DNA of 57,611 bases from Streptococcus orisasini. Its GTDB lineage: Bacteria > Bacillota > Bacilli > Lactobacillales > Streptococcaceae. The stretch lies in assembly GCF_001431045.1 (NCBI RefSeq), contig NZ_BCLE01000035.1, positions 1 to 57,611 on the forward strand, given 5' to 3'. This document shows positions 18,367-28,178 of the stretch, one piece after another. Numbering within the stretch: the first letter of the stretch is position 1; the number at the start of each line of letters is the position of its first letter. The notes below the pieces were generated by a model, which worked only from the letters and a program-made list of their open reading frames with translations, did not search any database and had not been told where the DNA came from. The translations under genes and the position numbers were made by a program.

Positions 18367-18449
18367 ATTGTGTAAAATCCCTCCATTAGCAATTGTAATT
18401 ATTCTACACCTTGAAGTCCGCTCTAAGTCAAGGCTTTTCCTGTTTTTTA

Positions 18450-19436
18450 TTAAAGAGCGCCTACAACCTTATGAGGCAGATATTTCTCATCTAGGTAAGC
18501 TATATCTTCATCAGTCAGTTTTAGATCGAATGCACCCATAAAATCGTCTAGATATTTTTCCTTGGTGACACCAATAATTGGAGCATCAATCCCCTTTTGC
18601 CACAGCCAAGCAAGGGCAATCTGAGCACGAGAATGATTATATTTTTCAGCCAGTTCAGCGACACGCTTGACGATAGCCATATCTTGTTCTTCTGTGCTGT
18701 CATATTTGGATTTTGCTGTTTCATCAGTCCTGCTTCTAGCCGTATCAGCTGTCCAATCACGGATAACACGGCCTGCTGCGAAGGGACTGTAAGGTGCTAA
18801 GCCAACACCTGAATCTTTACAAAATGGAATCATTTCGCGTTCATCTTCACGATAGAGCATATTGTAATGATTTTGCATAACAGAAAATTTGGTCCAGCCA
18901 TTCTTTTCAGCTGTATACTGAGCTTTCTGGAATTGCCAAGCATACATGGCTGATGCTCCTAAATAATGTACTTTACCAGAACGGACCAAATCATTAAGAG
19001 CTGACATGGTTTCTTCAATCGGCGTATTATAGTCCCAACGATGAATGTAAAGCACATCAATATAATCCGTTCCTAGACGCTTGAGACTGGCATTGACCTG
19101 ATTAAAAATCGCCTTGCGTGAAAGTCCGGTTGTATTGCGCCCTTCATGCTGACCATCACCAAAGAAAAGTTTCGTAGCAATAATAATTTCCTCACGATCT
19201 GCAAAATCCCGAATGGCACGGCCCAGGTACTCTTCACTGCTGCCAGCACCATAAACATTAGCCGTATCAAAGAAATTGACTCCCAAGTCCAATGCTTTTT
19301 TAATAATAACTCTGCTTTTTTCCTCATCCAAAAGCCACCCTGAGTGAAATCCTTTACTAGCATCGCCAAAGCTCATACAGCCCAAGCAAATCTTAGATAC
19401 CTCAAGCCCTGTTCTACCTAATTTTGTGTATTCCAT
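18450..19436 (-). CDS. Aldo/keto reductase (YhdN/IolS-like)
   Basis: This 328-residue NADPH-dependent reductase is predicted to be a TIM barrel. The catalytic tetrad can be seen: Asp in FFDTANVYG, Tyr in the same motif, Lys in IATKLFFG and His in VLYIHRWDYN. The C-terminal GVTKEKYLDD phosphate-binding loop is present. Members reduce aldehydes and ketones; the substrate is unknown. AAAGGAG lies before the ATG. It is 37 bases from the next reductase upstream and 84 bases before the Dxs-like gene. Confidence 0.93.
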   Translation of the reverse strand: MEYTKLGRTGLEVSKICLGCMSFGDASKGFHSGWLLDEEKSRVIIKKALDLGVNFFDTANVYGAGSSEEYLGRAIRDFADREEIIIATKLFFGDGQHEGRNTTGLSRKAIFNQVNASLKRLGTDYIDVLYIHRWDYNTPIEETMSALNDLVRSGKVHYLGASAMYAWQFQKAQYTAEKNGWTKFSVMQNHYNMLYREDEREMIPFCKDSGVGLAPYSPFAAGRVIRDWTADTARSRTDETAKSKYDSTEEQDMAIVKRVAELAEKYNHSRAQIALAWLWQKGIDAPIIGVTKEKYLDDFMGAFDLKLTDEDIAYLDEKYLPHKVVGAL

Positions 19437-19472
19437 AATCGTCTCCTTTGTTGTTATAGTAATTTTTATGAT

Positions 19473-20270
19473 TCAGCCGTTCCAGCCAAAAAGGCTTTTT
19501 TTCTGATCAAGGTTTCTGATTGCATCCATTTCATTATTTGATAGCTGAAAATCAAAGATAGCAATATTTTCTGCCATGCGTTCCTTGTGAATCGTTTTAG
19601 GAATAGCCACAACCCCTTCCTGAGTGATGAAACGCAGAATCACCTGAGCAACTGTTTTAGCATGTTTCTGAGCAATTTCCTGCAGAAGCGGATGCTTGAA
19701 TATGTCCTGTCTTCCCTCACCAAAAGGAGCCCAAGATTCAAACTGAATGCCTTTGTTTTGTGTGAACTGCCGTGTCACCACCTGTTGCTGCAAAATATGC
19801 ATCTCATTTTGCAAAACCGCCGGTTTGACATCACATGTTTCTAAGAGATTCTCTATAAGATCAGGCTGAAAATTAGAAAGTCCGATTGCTTTTAATCTTC
19901 CTTCCTGATAAGCTTCTTCAAGAGCACGATAAGTTCCTTGATAATCTCTTACTACCCAATGAATAAGCATAAGATCAATATAATCAGTTTGCAATGCCTT
20001 AAGAGCATGCGCAATTTGCTTCTTAGTCCTTTTATAACCAGAGGTAGCTAATTTTGTGGTGATGAAAAACTCTTTTCGGGCAAAACCTGATTTTTTCATT
20101 GCCTGCCCTACTCCCGCTTCATTGCCGTAGTACTGAGCAGTATCAAAATGCCGATAACCAAGAGTAATAGCATCGCTGACAGCTCGCTGCGTGTCTTTTT
20201 CAGGAATTTGATAAACACCCAGTCCTAGGATTGGCATCTTATTGCCTGTATTTAAAGTAACATATTCCAT
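19473..20270 (-). CDS. Aldo/keto reductase (AKR5, 2,5-diketogluconate reductase-like)
   Basis: The 265-residue reductase has the AKR signatures GYRHFDTAQYYGNEAGVG (catalytic Asp and Tyr), FITTKLATSGY (Lys), LMLIHWVVRDY (His) and the C-terminal VAIPKTIHKERMAEN cofactor loop. It belongs to a different AKR family from its neighbour. A weak AAGAAAG ribosome site precedes the ATG. It starts 18 bases after the flavodoxin stop, so the two are surely co-transcribed. The substrate is unknown. Confidence 0.93.
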   Translation of the reverse strand: MEYVTLNTGNKMPILGLGVYQIPEKDTQRAVSDAITLGYRHFDTAQYYGNEAGVGQAMKKSGFARKEFFITTKLATSGYKRTKKQIAHALKALQTDYIDLMLIHWVVRDYQGTYRALEEAYQEGRLKAIGLSNFQPDLIENLLETCDVKPAVLQNEMHILQQQVVTRQFTQNKGIQFESWAPFGEGRQDIFKHPLLQEIAQKHAKTVAQVILRFITQEGVVAIPKTIHKERMAENIAIFDFQLSNNEMDAIRNLDQKKSLFGWNG

Positions 20271-20288
20271 ATAAACTTCTTTCTTGGA

Positions 20289-20750
20289 CTAAATCGTTTT
20301 TAGCCAGTTTTTAATACTGGATGGACTTGATAAAATCCGGCCCTGCGGCAGATTAAGACCAGTCCACTGCTCCATCACCTTTTGCGCATCATGATAAGTA
20401 GAGCCGCCTGAAGTTGCAAAAGCAGCTACTTTTTTCCCTGTCAGATCAAGATTTTCAAGAACTGTACGGATAATTTTAGGAGGGATTCCCCACCAAATCG
20501 GATGGCCAATAATTACCTGATTATAAGGAGTCAAATCTGGCAGAGTTCCGCGGTAAGCAGGACGGCTGTCTTCATCATTTTGTTCTTGATTCGCCCGACA
20601 GCTTGCATTAGTCCATGTCAAATCTTCTGTCGTATAAGCATTTTCAGGCAGAATGCGATAGAGATCAGCACCCAATTCCTGAGCTATAGTTTCAGCAGCT
20701 CTTTTTGTGTTTCCAGTATTTGAAAAATAGAGAACAAGCGTTTTTGTCAT
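20289..20750 (-). CDS. Flavodoxin-like protein
   Basis: The 153-residue flavoprotein has the FMN phosphate loop YFSNTGNTKRAAE at residues 8-20, a WTNASCRANQEQNDEDSRPA insertion, GHPIWWGIPPKI for the isoalloxazine contact, and TSGGSTYHDA near the end. This pattern is that of Flavodoxin_4/WrbA-like proteins, which are often quinone or nitro reductase partners. AAAGGAGG precedes the ATG. It is first of the flavodoxin-AKR-AKR-dxs run and may supply electrons to it. Confidence 0.88.
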   Translation of the reverse strand: MTKTLVLYFSNTGNTKRAAETIAQELGADLYRILPENAYTTEDLTWTNASCRANQEQNDEDSRPAYRGTLPDLTPYNQVIIGHPIWWGIPPKIIRTVLENLDLTGKKVAAFATSGGSTYHDAQKVMEQWTGLNLPQGRILSSPSSIKNWLKTI

Positions 20751-20848
20751 AGCTTTTTCCTCCTTTAATTAAGCTGCTTTCATTATAAACCTTAAAGTCA
20801 ACTCCAAGTCAAGTAAAAATAAATAGTTAAACTTTCAAGACAAATATG

Positions 20849-20884
20849 AAAAAAATCTGGAATCAGAAACAATCCCAGATTTTA
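20849..20884 (-). terminator. Terminator after glgP
   Basis: The minus strand reads AAATCTGGGATTG, a short loop, then GATTCCAGATTTTTTT. The stem is 9-10 bp with a T run, directly after the glgP stop. Confidence 0.75.
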
Positions 20885-20891
20885 CATCTTT

Positions 20892-23168
20892 TTACAAACT
20901 ATGCCAGATATCCTTGTCGTATTGTTCAATGGTCCTGTCTGATGAGAAGAAACCAGCTTTAGCAATGTTATGAACGACTTTGGTGTTCCAAGCATTACGG
21001 TCTTCATAGTCCGCGTAAACTTCTTCTTTCTTAGCAATGTATTCTTTTAAATCAATGAGAGTCATGAACCAGTCTTTGTTAATCAGTTCATTGTAAAGGC
21101 GTTCTAAACGCTCTTTATTACCGACTTTAAGCAATTCATCACTGACAATGAAGTCCACCGCTTCTTTAATATCTTCATCGCCTTCATAATAATCACGAGA
21201 CACATAAGAAGCCTTGTCATACATATCGATAATGGTATCTGAATCCTTACCAAAGGTATAGATATTTTCCTGACCAACAAGCTCAGCAATTTCAACATTG
21301 GCACCGTCCATGGTTCCTAGCGTCAGAGCGCCATTTAACATGAATTTCATGTTACCAGTGCCGGAAGCTTCTTTAGATGCCAGTGAGATTTGCTCTGAAA
21401 TATCAGAAGCCGGAATCAAGTGCTCAGCCACAGTGACATTATAGTTCTCAACAAGGAAAACATTCAGATAAGGGCTGACATCAGGATCCTTATTAATCAA
21501 TTCTGAAAGGCTGAGAATCAGGTGAATAATATCCTGAGCAATGATATAAGCAGGAGCTGCCTTACCGCCAAAGATCAGTGTAATCTTGCGTTTTGGCAGA
21601 TTCCCTTTTTTAATATCCAAATATTTATGGATAATGTAGAGGACATTCATCTGCTGACGTTTGTATTCATGGAAACGCTTGATTTGTGTATCAATGATCG
21701 AATTTTCATCCAAATCAATACCTTTATTAGCTTTTAAGTAACGTTTGAGAGCCAGCTTGTTGTCATATTTAATTTGTGACAGTTTCTCATGGACTGCTTC
21801 ATCTGCTGCCAAAGCATCTAATTTTTCTAGCTCTGTCGCATCTTCAAGATAACCGTCGCCAATCAATTCTTTGATATAAGCCGCCAATTCTTGGTTGGCA
21901 AATTCCAGCCAGCGACGGAAGGTAATCCCGTTGGTTTTATTATTAAATTTTTCAGGATAAATATCATAGAAAGGCTTGAGCTCACTATTTTTAAGAATCT
22001 CAGTATGCAGAGCAGCTACTCCGTTGACACTGGTTGAAAAGTGAATATCCATGTGTGCCATATGAACGCGATCAGACTTATCGATAATTTGTACTGTTTC
22101 ATCGGCATATTCAGCACGAATCAGCTCATCCAATTTTTTAATAATGACAACTAGATGCGGTACAACCTCTTCCAAATAATCCAGAGGCCATTTTTCAAGG
22201 GCTTCTGCTAAGATAGTATGGTTAGTGTATCCGACCATATTTTTGACAATATCAACTGCTTCATGAAAGTCAAGACCATGTTTTTCGTTCAAAAGACGGA
22301 TGAGTTCTGGAATAACCATGGACGGATGCGTGTCATTGATTTGCACGTAGGCATAATCCGCTAAATCATGCAGGTTTGAGCCGCGTTCCAAAGCTTCGTC
22401 AATTAAGAGCTGAGCCGCATTTGAAACCATGAAGTACTGCTGATAAATACGCAGCAATTCCCCATTTTTATCAGAATCATCCGGATAGAGGAAAAGAGTT
22501 AGATTTTTCTTGATTTCTGTCTTATCAAAGGTAATACCATCCTTGATCAGACCGTAATCAATCCCATCAATATCAAACAAATTAAGATAATTCTTGCTGT
22601 CCTTGTGATAACCCAAAATATCAATACGTTTTAATGCAGATTTAAGGGTAAAGTCACGGAAAGGCACATCGTAGGAAATGTCAGTCGAAACCAGCCACGA
22701 ATCATCTTCAATCCAGTAATCAGCTTTGGCCTCCTGCTGATTGTTACGGAAAACCTGCTTGAACAGACCGCAGTGATAATTGAGACCGACACCTTCACCA
22801 TTAATGCCCAGCGTTGACATAGAATCGATAAAACAAGAAGCTAAGCGCCCCAAACCACCATTTCCAAGCGATGGTTCCAATTCAATATCTTCAACTTCAG
22901 CCATGGACTTACCAGCAGCAGTTAGCTCGTCTTTAACAGTCTTATAAAGACCAAGATTGATCAAATTATTGGACAGCAGCTTCCCAATGAGGAATTCAGC
23001 AGAAATGTAGTAAACCTTACGTTTTGATGTGTTTTTTGGCATACCTTCAGCAGCTTCTTTAACAAAGTGCAGCAGTTGAAGGTAAATCTCTGCATTGTTT
23101 AATTGTGACAGGTCTTGACCAGTTTTTTCCTGAACATAACTACTGAACTGTTTTATGTTTTGTGTCAT
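20892..23168 (-). CDS. glgP: Glycogen/maltodextrin phosphorylase
   Basis: This PLP enzyme of about 758 residues releases glucose 1-phosphate from maltodextrins or glycogen. The PLP lysine is in [19 protein letters not shown], and the N-terminal [18 protein letters not shown] motif is intact. I prefer the ATG at 23168 ([11 protein letters not shown]), which sits 10 bases after AGAGGA. Frames upstream to 23207 come from a local duplication at the malQ-glgP junction. The gene overlaps the malQ end by about 29 bases. It works with MalQ on imported maltodextrins. Confidence 0.95.
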   Translation of the reverse strand: MTQNIKQFSSYVQEKTGQDLSQLNNAEIYLQLLHFVKEAAEGMPKNTSKRKVYYISAEFLIGKLLSNNLINLGLYKTVKDELTAAGKSMAEVEDIELEPSLGNGGLGRLASCFIDSMSTLGINGEGVGLNYHCGLFKQVFRNNQQEAKADYWIEDDSWLVSTDISYDVPFRDFTLKSALKRIDILGYHKDSKNYLNLFDIDGIDYGLIKDGITFDKTEIKKNLTLFLYPDDSDKNGELLRIYQQYFMVSNAAQLLIDEALERGSNLHDLADYAYVQINDTHPSMVIPELIRLLNEKHGLDFHEAVDIVKNMVGYTNHTILAEALEKWPLDYLEEVVPHLVVIIKKLDELIRAEYADETVQIIDKSDRVHMAHMDIHFSTSVNGVAALHTEILKNSELKPFYDIYPEKFNNKTNGITFRRWLEFANQELAAYIKELIGDGYLEDATELEKLDALAADEAVHEKLSQIKYDNKLALKRYLKANKGIDLDENSIIDTQIKRFHEYKRQQMNVLYIIHKYLDIKKGNLPKRKITLIFGGKAAPAYIIAQDIIHLILSLSELINKDPDVSPYLNVFLVENYNVTVAEHLIPASDISEQISLASKEASGTGNMKFMLNGALTLGTMDGANVEIAELVGQENIYTFGKDSDTIIDMYDKASYVSRDYYEGDEDIKEAVDFIVSDELLKVGNKERLERLYNELINKDWFMTLIDLKEYIAKKEEVYADYEDRNAWNTKVVHNIAKAGFFSSDRTIEQYDKDIWHSL

Positions 23169-24699
23169 TTTCTTCATTTCCTCTTTCTTTGATGTCATTT
23201 TCTTCATTTCCTCTTTGATATAGTTTAGTTAATGCAATTAAAAAGTCTTTTTTGTCTTGAGTCAGATCTTTGGCCCGCATGCGCCACTGCCAGTTACCAC
23301 CAATGGTAGATGGTGTGTTCATGCGTGAGCTGGCAGGTTTATTGAGCAGATCCTGCATGGTCAAAATCACTGTATTGCTGACGGTTGAGAAAAGCAGCCG
23401 CAGCATGGCCTGATTAACCGGCTCAATCGGTTTTCGGTGGGTATAGGCATCAACAAATTCTTCTTGTTCTACGCTAAGGCTGTCATACCAACCGTTGACA
23501 ACTTCATTATCATGAGTTCCGATATAAGCAACACTATTGGGGGTGTAATGATGCGGAATATCAATACTGTGTCCAGTTAAATCATAAAAACCAAATTCTA
23601 AAATTTTCATGCCAGGAAAGCCAGTATCTTTTAAAAGCTGCCTTGCTCTGTCATCAACATAACCCAGATCCTCAGCAACAATCGGTAGATCCCCCAAAAC
23701 ATTTTGAACAGCTCTAAAAAGTGCTATGCCAGGGCCCGGCTGCCAGCAGCCTTTCCTAGCTGTTTTTGAGTCTCCTTCAATTTCCCAGTAGTCTGAAAAA
23801 CCTTTAAAATGATCGATCCGCAGAATATCATAAATTTTGAAGCTTTCTTGAATACGGTAAATCCACCAGGCAAAACCTGTTTCCCTATGCTTTTTCCAGT
23901 CATAGATAGGATTTCCCCAGAGCTGTCCTTCGTCACTGAATTCATCTGGTGGACAGCCAGCAACCGATAAAGGCTCCAAATTTTCATCCATTTTAAAGAG
24001 CTCAGGCATGGTCCAGACTTCAACGCTGTCCTTGGCAACATAGATAGGCATATCGCCAATAATTTTGATATGCTTCTTATTGGCATATGCTTTAAGCGCC
24101 AGCCATTGTTCAAAAAAGAAATACTGAGTAACCTTGTAATAATTAATCTCATCAGCTAGGAGACGCCGATAATGAACCAGTCGCTCTTCATCACGTTGGA
24201 TAGCCTTTTTATCTCCCCATTCCTGCAGGGCCTTGTGGCCAAAATGTTCTTTTATGGCCATAAACTCAGCATAATCATCAAGCCAAGTCTCATTTTGCTC
24301 TTCAAAAACTTTTAATTTTTCACGATTTTTTTCAGCTGTCAAAAAGTTGGCAACAGCCTTTTCTAAAATTGGCCTGCGAACTTTAAACAAAAGGGCATAA
24401 TCAACAGCTTCTTCATCATCTCCAAAGGAGACCGTCGCATAATCTGCTTCCTGAAGCAGCCCTTTTTCTCGCAGTAAATCAAAGTCAATAAAATTAACAT
24501 TGCCGGCAACTGCAGAAAAAGATTGATAAGGAGAGTCTCCATAACTTGTTGATGTCAAAGGCAATAGCTGCCAGTAGGTTTGATTGGTTTCTTTAAGAAA
24601 ATCAACAAAACGGTAGGCTTCCTGACCAAAGGTGCCAATACCAAACTTTCCAGGAAGAGAGCTGATATGCAGCAAAACACCACTTGCACGTGTTTCCAT
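23140..24699 (-). CDS. malQ: 4-alpha-glucanotransferase (amylomaltase)
   Basis: This GH77 enzyme disproportionates maltodextrins into glucose and longer chains for GlgP. Visible motifs are the nucleophile Asp in [10 protein letters not shown], the acid/base Glu in VAEDLGYV, and the third Asp in [12 protein letters not shown]. At 519 residues it is longer than the usual roughly 500. The excess is a C-terminal tail containing RGNEEND twice, produced by a tandem duplication that also created spare starts for glgP. AAAGGAG precedes the ATG. The promoter lies about 700 bases upstream, beyond a repeat array. Confidence 0.94.
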   Translation of the reverse strand: METRASGVLLHISSLPGKFGIGTFGQEAYRFVDFLKETNQTYWQLLPLTSTSYGDSPYQSFSAVAGNVNFIDFDLLREKGLLQEADYATVSFGDDEEAVDYALLFKVRRPILEKAVANFLTAEKNREKLKVFEEQNETWLDDYAEFMAIKEHFGHKALQEWGDKKAIQRDEERLVHYRRLLADEINYYKVTQYFFFEQWLALKAYANKKHIKIIGDMPIYVAKDSVEVWTMPELFKMDENLEPLSVAGCPPDEFSDEGQLWGNPIYDWKKHRETGFAWWIYRIQESFKIYDILRIDHFKGFSDYWEIEGDSKTARKGCWQPGPGIALFRAVQNVLGDLPIVAEDLGYVDDRARQLLKDTGFPGMKILEFGFYDLTGHSIDIPHHYTPNSVAYIGTHDNEVVNGWYDSLSVEQEEFVDAYTHRKPIEPVNQAMLRLLFSTVSNTVILTMQDLLNKPASSRMNTPSTIGGNWQWRMRAKDLTQDKKDFLIALTKLYQRGNEENDIKERGNEENDTKHKTVQ

Positions 24700-24716
24700 A
24701 CTTTTCTCCTTTAATT

Positions 24717-25390
24717 AAGATACTAAGGGCGTTAAGAAATCCGTATAAAAATAGGAAACGGACGCTGTGTCGCTAAGACACAAGGACGTTTATTTTTTTA
24801 CTAGGATTTTAGCCCGTGTTCAATTAACAAGATACAAAGAGCGTTAGCGAGCAAAGTCAAAATAGGAGGTTCGACGAAGAGTCACAGGACTCTAGGAGAA
24901 GCTATCTTTTTGACACAGCTCGCAGCTCGTGTTCAATTAACAAGATACAAAGAGCGTTAGCGAGCAAAGTCAAAATAGGAGGTTCGACGAAGAGTCAAGG
25001 GACTCTAGGAGAAGCTATCTTTTTGACACAGCTCGCAGCTCGTGTTCAGTTACATAAGATACGGCAGAGGCTTGTTATCTAAGTGCTCTGCACTTGATAA
25101 CAAACGCCAATCACCATAGTGAATTGGCTGCCTCTCCCATTAACTTCGTTTGCTTAGTAAAATCGACTAACCAAACGAAGTGTCGCAAAAGGCGTGAGCG
25201 ACACAAAGCAAAATAAGCGGTAAGTCAGAAATCTGAGATTTCGTTGACTCACCCTCGTCAGGACGACTAGAACTCTCAACGCCTGCAAGGCTCAGAGAGT
25301 TCAGACGTCTACGACGAATTTAAAACCAAGAGTCAAAGGACTCTGGGAGAAGCTATCTTTTTGCACAGTGTCGTAGCCGTGTTCTATTAT
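24717..25390. repeat. Tandem and interspersed repeat array in malQ leader
   Basis: Two units of exactly 113 bp (24815-24927 and 24928-25040) differ at two bases. A diverged unit lies before them (24717-24814), and a longer composite follows (25041-25390) whose start matches 3388-3530 and whose end returns to the GAGTC...GACTC...ATCTTTTTG...CGTGTTC framework. Each unit has CGTGTTCAATTAACAAGATAC at its junction, AATAGGAGGTTCGACG, and a GAGTC/GACTC palindrome. Short ORFs here look like by-products. The array separates the malQ promoter from malQ. Confidence 0.85.
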
Positions 25391-25406
25391 TTGCTAAGAT
25401 AAGAGA

Positions 25407-25435
25407 ATTATAACGCAAGCGTTTGCGTAAGTCAA
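25407..25435 (-). promoter_or_regulatory. malQ-glgP promoter with operator in the spacer
   Basis: On the minus strand, TTGACT (25430-25435) and TATAAT (25407-25412) are 17 bases apart, and the spacer holds the palindrome ACGCAAACGCTTGCGT (25413-25428). That is a LacI-family (MalR or CcpA-like) operator placed to block RNA polymerase. The next gene downstream is malQ at 24699, giving a leader of about 700 bases. Confidence 0.8.
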
Positions 25436-25453
25436 GAATTTTTAGAAAAAAAT

Positions 25454-25513
25454 AAAAAAGAACGGTAAGAATGCCATGAAATCATATCAAAGCTCACTTC
25501 TTCCGCTCTTTTT
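25454..25513 (-). terminator. Terminator after malR
   Basis: The minus-strand arms AAAGAGCGGAAGAAGTG and CATTCTTACCGTTCTTTTTT pair imperfectly and end in six T, directly after the malR stop and before the malQ promoter. Confidence 0.6.
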
Positions 25514-25523
25514 AGTAAAAAAT

Positions 25524-26546
25524 TTAGTTTCTCTTTTTGAGATTGCGAACACTCTCGCGTTCCTCTAAGGTAAAAGGAACAATCACTTTTTCATTTTGTG
25601 TTTGACTGTCTTTAATCTTCTCTATCAATCTATGCAGACTCAGTCTTCCTAGACTACTGACATTAATATCAAAGGTAGTCAAATAAGGATGCAAAATAGT
25701 TGCATAACTGGAATTGTTAAAAGAAACAATTGATATGTCATCTGGCACAGTAAAGCCGTAATAAGACAGAAACTGTATGATTTTAATAGACAAAACATCC
25801 CCAATAATCATCAAAGCACTTATTTTTTCCCTTTGAATTGTCTCAATAAAAGCTTCTAGCAGCTCCGGCCGTTTGGAATCAAACAAAGCACTGTTATAAG
25901 ACTTTAATCCTAATTTCATCATTCCTTTTTGGTAACCAATGTAGCGTTCAAGATAGATTTCACTCTTTTGATCATTGGTGACAAACAAAATCTTTTGATG
26001 CCCTCTTTGGTTGAGATAGTTAACTGCTGTTTTGGCCATCAGCTGGTTATCATTGTCAACATATGTGGTTTCATTTTCGTAGTCTACCGGCGCTCCTATA
26101 ATAACAAAAGGAATCTTGTATTTCATAAGAAACTGACAGACAGGATCCTTTTCTTCCGAATAAAGGACAATAAATCCATCGACTCGCTTTTGGCGATACA
26201 TGAGCTGAACCTGACTTTCCAAATCTGACAGGGTGTCGCTGGTAGCAATGGAAACCGTAAAATTATTGATGGTTGCTTCACCATTGATTGCTGTTAAAAT
26301 TTCCATAAAAAAGGGCTCACTCAGCCGATCCGGACCAGACAGAGGAGGTAAAACCACACCTACACAATAAGTTAGACCACTGGCTAGCATTTGGGCTGCC
26401 AGATTTGGAACATAACCCAAGTCATTCATGGCTCTTTTGACACGGTCTTTAGTTTTCTGAGAAATTGATGAACTGTTTTTTAGAGCCCGGCTGACAGTGG
26501 AGGGATTGACACCAGCCTTTTTTGCTACATCTTTAATGGTAACCAT
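25524..26546 (-). CDS. malR: LacI-family maltose operon regulator MalR
   Basis: The 340-residue repressor has the LacI HTH at residues 1-25 (TIKDVAKKAGVNPSTVSRAL), a hinge with LAAQMLASG, and a periplasmic-binding-protein-like sensor domain (60-335). It lies between the divergent malX and malQ-glgP promoters, each with a matching palindrome in its spacer, so it very probably represses both and is released by maltodextrin. Its own promoter, TTGTAA-17-TAAAAT, is at 26576-26604. Confidence 0.93.
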   Translation of the reverse strand: MVTIKDVAKKAGVNPSTVSRALKNSSSISQKTKDRVKRAMNDLGYVPNLAAQMLASGLTYCVGVVLPPLSGPDRLSEPFFMEILTAINGEATINNFTVSIATSDTLSDLESQVQLMYRQKRVDGFIVLYSEEKDPVCQFLMKYKIPFVIIGAPVDYENETTYVDNDNQLMAKTAVNYLNQRGHQKILFVTNDQKSEIYLERYIGYQKGMMKLGLKSYNSALFDSKRPELLEAFIETIQREKISALMIIGDVLSIKIIQFLSYYGFTVPDDISIVSFNNSSYATILHPYLTTFDINVSSLGRLSLHRLIEKIKDSQTQNEKVIVPFTLEERESVRNLKKRN

Positions 26547-26575
26547 ATCATTTTCCTTTGTTTTTGCTGAATTCT

Positions 26576-26604
26576 ATTTTACAACAGATTTTCCTGACTT
26601 ACAA
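26576..26604 (-). promoter_or_regulatory. Probable malR promoter
   Basis: On the minus strand TTGTAA (26599-26604), a 17-base spacer, and TAAAAT (26576-26581) lie 30 bases before the malR ATG. No operator palindrome lies inside it. Confidence 0.5.
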
Positions 26605-26794
26605 GATTATTAGAAAATTAAGAGAGTGGCCAAAAAGTTCTGTCTCATTTAATTATTTAAGATATGGCAGTTTGACGTATTAGTTTTTACTTTATTTATC
26701 CGCTTAAAAGCTTATTAAAACAAGCGTTTGCATGACTTTGTTATTCGTTAAAAGCAGGTAATATCTATTTTTTAAAATATTTTTTAAAAAAGAC

Positions 26795-26823
26795 TTGACT
26801 TTTTTTGCAAACGGTTGCATAAT
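26795..26823 (+). promoter_or_regulatory. malX promoter with operator in the spacer
   Basis: TTGACT (26795-26800), a 17-base spacer, and CATAAT (26818-26823). The spacer contains TGCAAACGGTTGCA, a palindrome of the same class as the malQ operator. A second half-related site, AAGCGTTTGCATGA, lies upstream at about 26722-26735. The arrangement predicts MalR repression. Confidence 0.8.
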
Positions 26824-26866
26824 AAAAGATGTATTTTTGATAAAAACTTTCAGGAGGAACAAAGCT

Positions 26867-28114
26867 ATGAAAACATGGCAAAAATTACTTATTGGCGGTG
26901 CGAGTCTTGCTCTTGCAAGCAGCATCCTTGTTGCCTGCGGGTCAAAGGAGTCCAAATCCAGCTCAGCAGATCCCAAAACCATTAAACTTTGGGTTCCAAC
27001 AGGAGCTAAAAAATCTTATGAAAACATTGTGAAAAAATTCGAAAAAGATTCCAACTACAAGGTTAAAGTCATCGAATCTGAGGATCCAAAAGCTCAAGAA
27101 AAGATTAAAAAGGACCCTAGTACTGCAGCAGACGTCTTTTCTCTGCCGCACGATCAATTAGGTCAGTTGGTTGAGGCTGGTGTTATTCAGGAAATTCCAG
27201 AAAAGTATACTAACGAAATCGCTAAAAACGAAACAGAGCAAGCTAGTGCTGGTGCCAAATACAAGGGCAAAACTTATGCCTTCCCATTTGGTATTGAATC
27301 TCAAGTCCTCTACTACAATAAATCTAAATTGTCAGCTGAAGATGTTACATCCTATGAAACCATTACCAGCAAGGCAGCCTTCGGGGCAAAACTAAAACAA
27401 GTTAATGCCTATGCTACTGCACCTCTCTTTTTATCCGTCGGTGATAAAATCTTCGGAGAAAACGGTGAAGACGTTGATGGTACAAATTGGGGCAATGAGG
27501 CCGGTGTGTCTGTTCTCAAATGGATTGCCAGCCAAAAAACAAACAAAGGCTTTGTTAACCTCGATGATAATAATGTCATGTCCAAATTTGGTGACGGCGC
27601 TGTAGCTGCTTTTGAGTCAGGACCTTGGGACTATGAAGCTGCACAAAAAGCTATCGGCAAAGAAAATCTTGCTGTTACAGTTTATCCAACTATCAATATT
27701 GATGGTAAAGTTGTTCAGCAAAAAGCCTTTTTAGGGGTCAAACTTTATGCTGTCAATCAAGCACCGTCTAAAGGCAATACAAAACGTATCGCTGCCAGCT
27801 ATAAATTAGCATCTTATCTCACCAGTGCCGAAAGTCAGGAAAATCAATTCAAGGATAAGGGACGCAATATCATTCCGTCTAACAAGACCGTTCAAAATTC
27901 TGCAGCTGTTCAAAACAATGAATTAGCGCAGGCTGTTATTAAAATGGGCTCATCTTCAGATTACACAATGGTTATGCCTAAACTAAGCCAAATGACAACA
28001 TTCTGGAATGAAAGTGCTGCTATTCTCAGTGATACTTATAATGGTAAGATAAAAGAAAGTAATTACCTTGCTAAATTGAAACAATTTGATAAAGATTTAG
28101 CAGCTGCTAAATAA
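26867..28114 (+). CDS. malX: Maltodextrin-binding lipoprotein MalX
   Basis: This is the substrate-binding protein (about 415 residues) of the maltodextrin ABC importer. A signal peptide ends in the lipobox LVAC with Cys24, so it is lipid-anchored. Mature features include KIKKDPSTAADVFSLPHDQLG and TYAFPFGIESQVLYYNKSKL, as in MalE/MalX proteins. CAGGAGG lies before the ATG at 26867; the frame is open from 26795. It is the first gene of malXFGK and is followed by a hairpin that may favour its higher expression. Confidence 0.95.
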   Translation: MKTWQKLLIGGASLALASSILVACGSKESKSSSADPKTIKLWVPTGAKKSYENIVKKFEKDSNYKVKVIESEDPKAQEKIKKDPSTAADVFSLPHDQLGQLVEAGVIQEIPEKYTNEIAKNETEQASAGAKYKGKTYAFPFGIESQVLYYNKSKLSAEDVTSYETITSKAAFGAKLKQVNAYATAPLFLSVGDKIFGENGEDVDGTNWGNEAGVSVLKWIASQKTNKGFVNLDDNNVMSKFGDGAVAAFESGPWDYEAAQKAIGKENLAVTVYPTINIDGKVVQQKAFLGVKLYAVNQAPSKGNTKRIAASYKLASYLTSAESQENQFKDKGRNIIPSNKTVQNSAAVQNNELAQAVIKMGSSSDYTMVMPKLSQMTTFWNESAAILSDTYNGKIKESNYLAKLKQFDKDLAAAK

Positions 28115-28121
28115 ATATCAT

Positions 28122-28150
28122 AGTGAGGGGAGTCACATCTCCTCACTTTT
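28122..28150 (+). terminator. Intercistronic hairpin between malX and malF
   Basis: AGTGAGGGGA-GTCACA-TCTCCTCACT is followed by TTTTG. In binding-protein operons such a hairpin often causes partial termination or stabilises the upstream message, giving more binding protein than permease. The role here is inferred. Confidence 0.6.
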
Positions 28151-28178
28151 GTTAATCGGATAAACAAAGGAGATATAC

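Noticed and set aside
26704..26982. Frame on the minus strand over the malX promoter
   Set aside because: It crosses the malX promoter and signal peptide with no start signals; it is a composition artefact.
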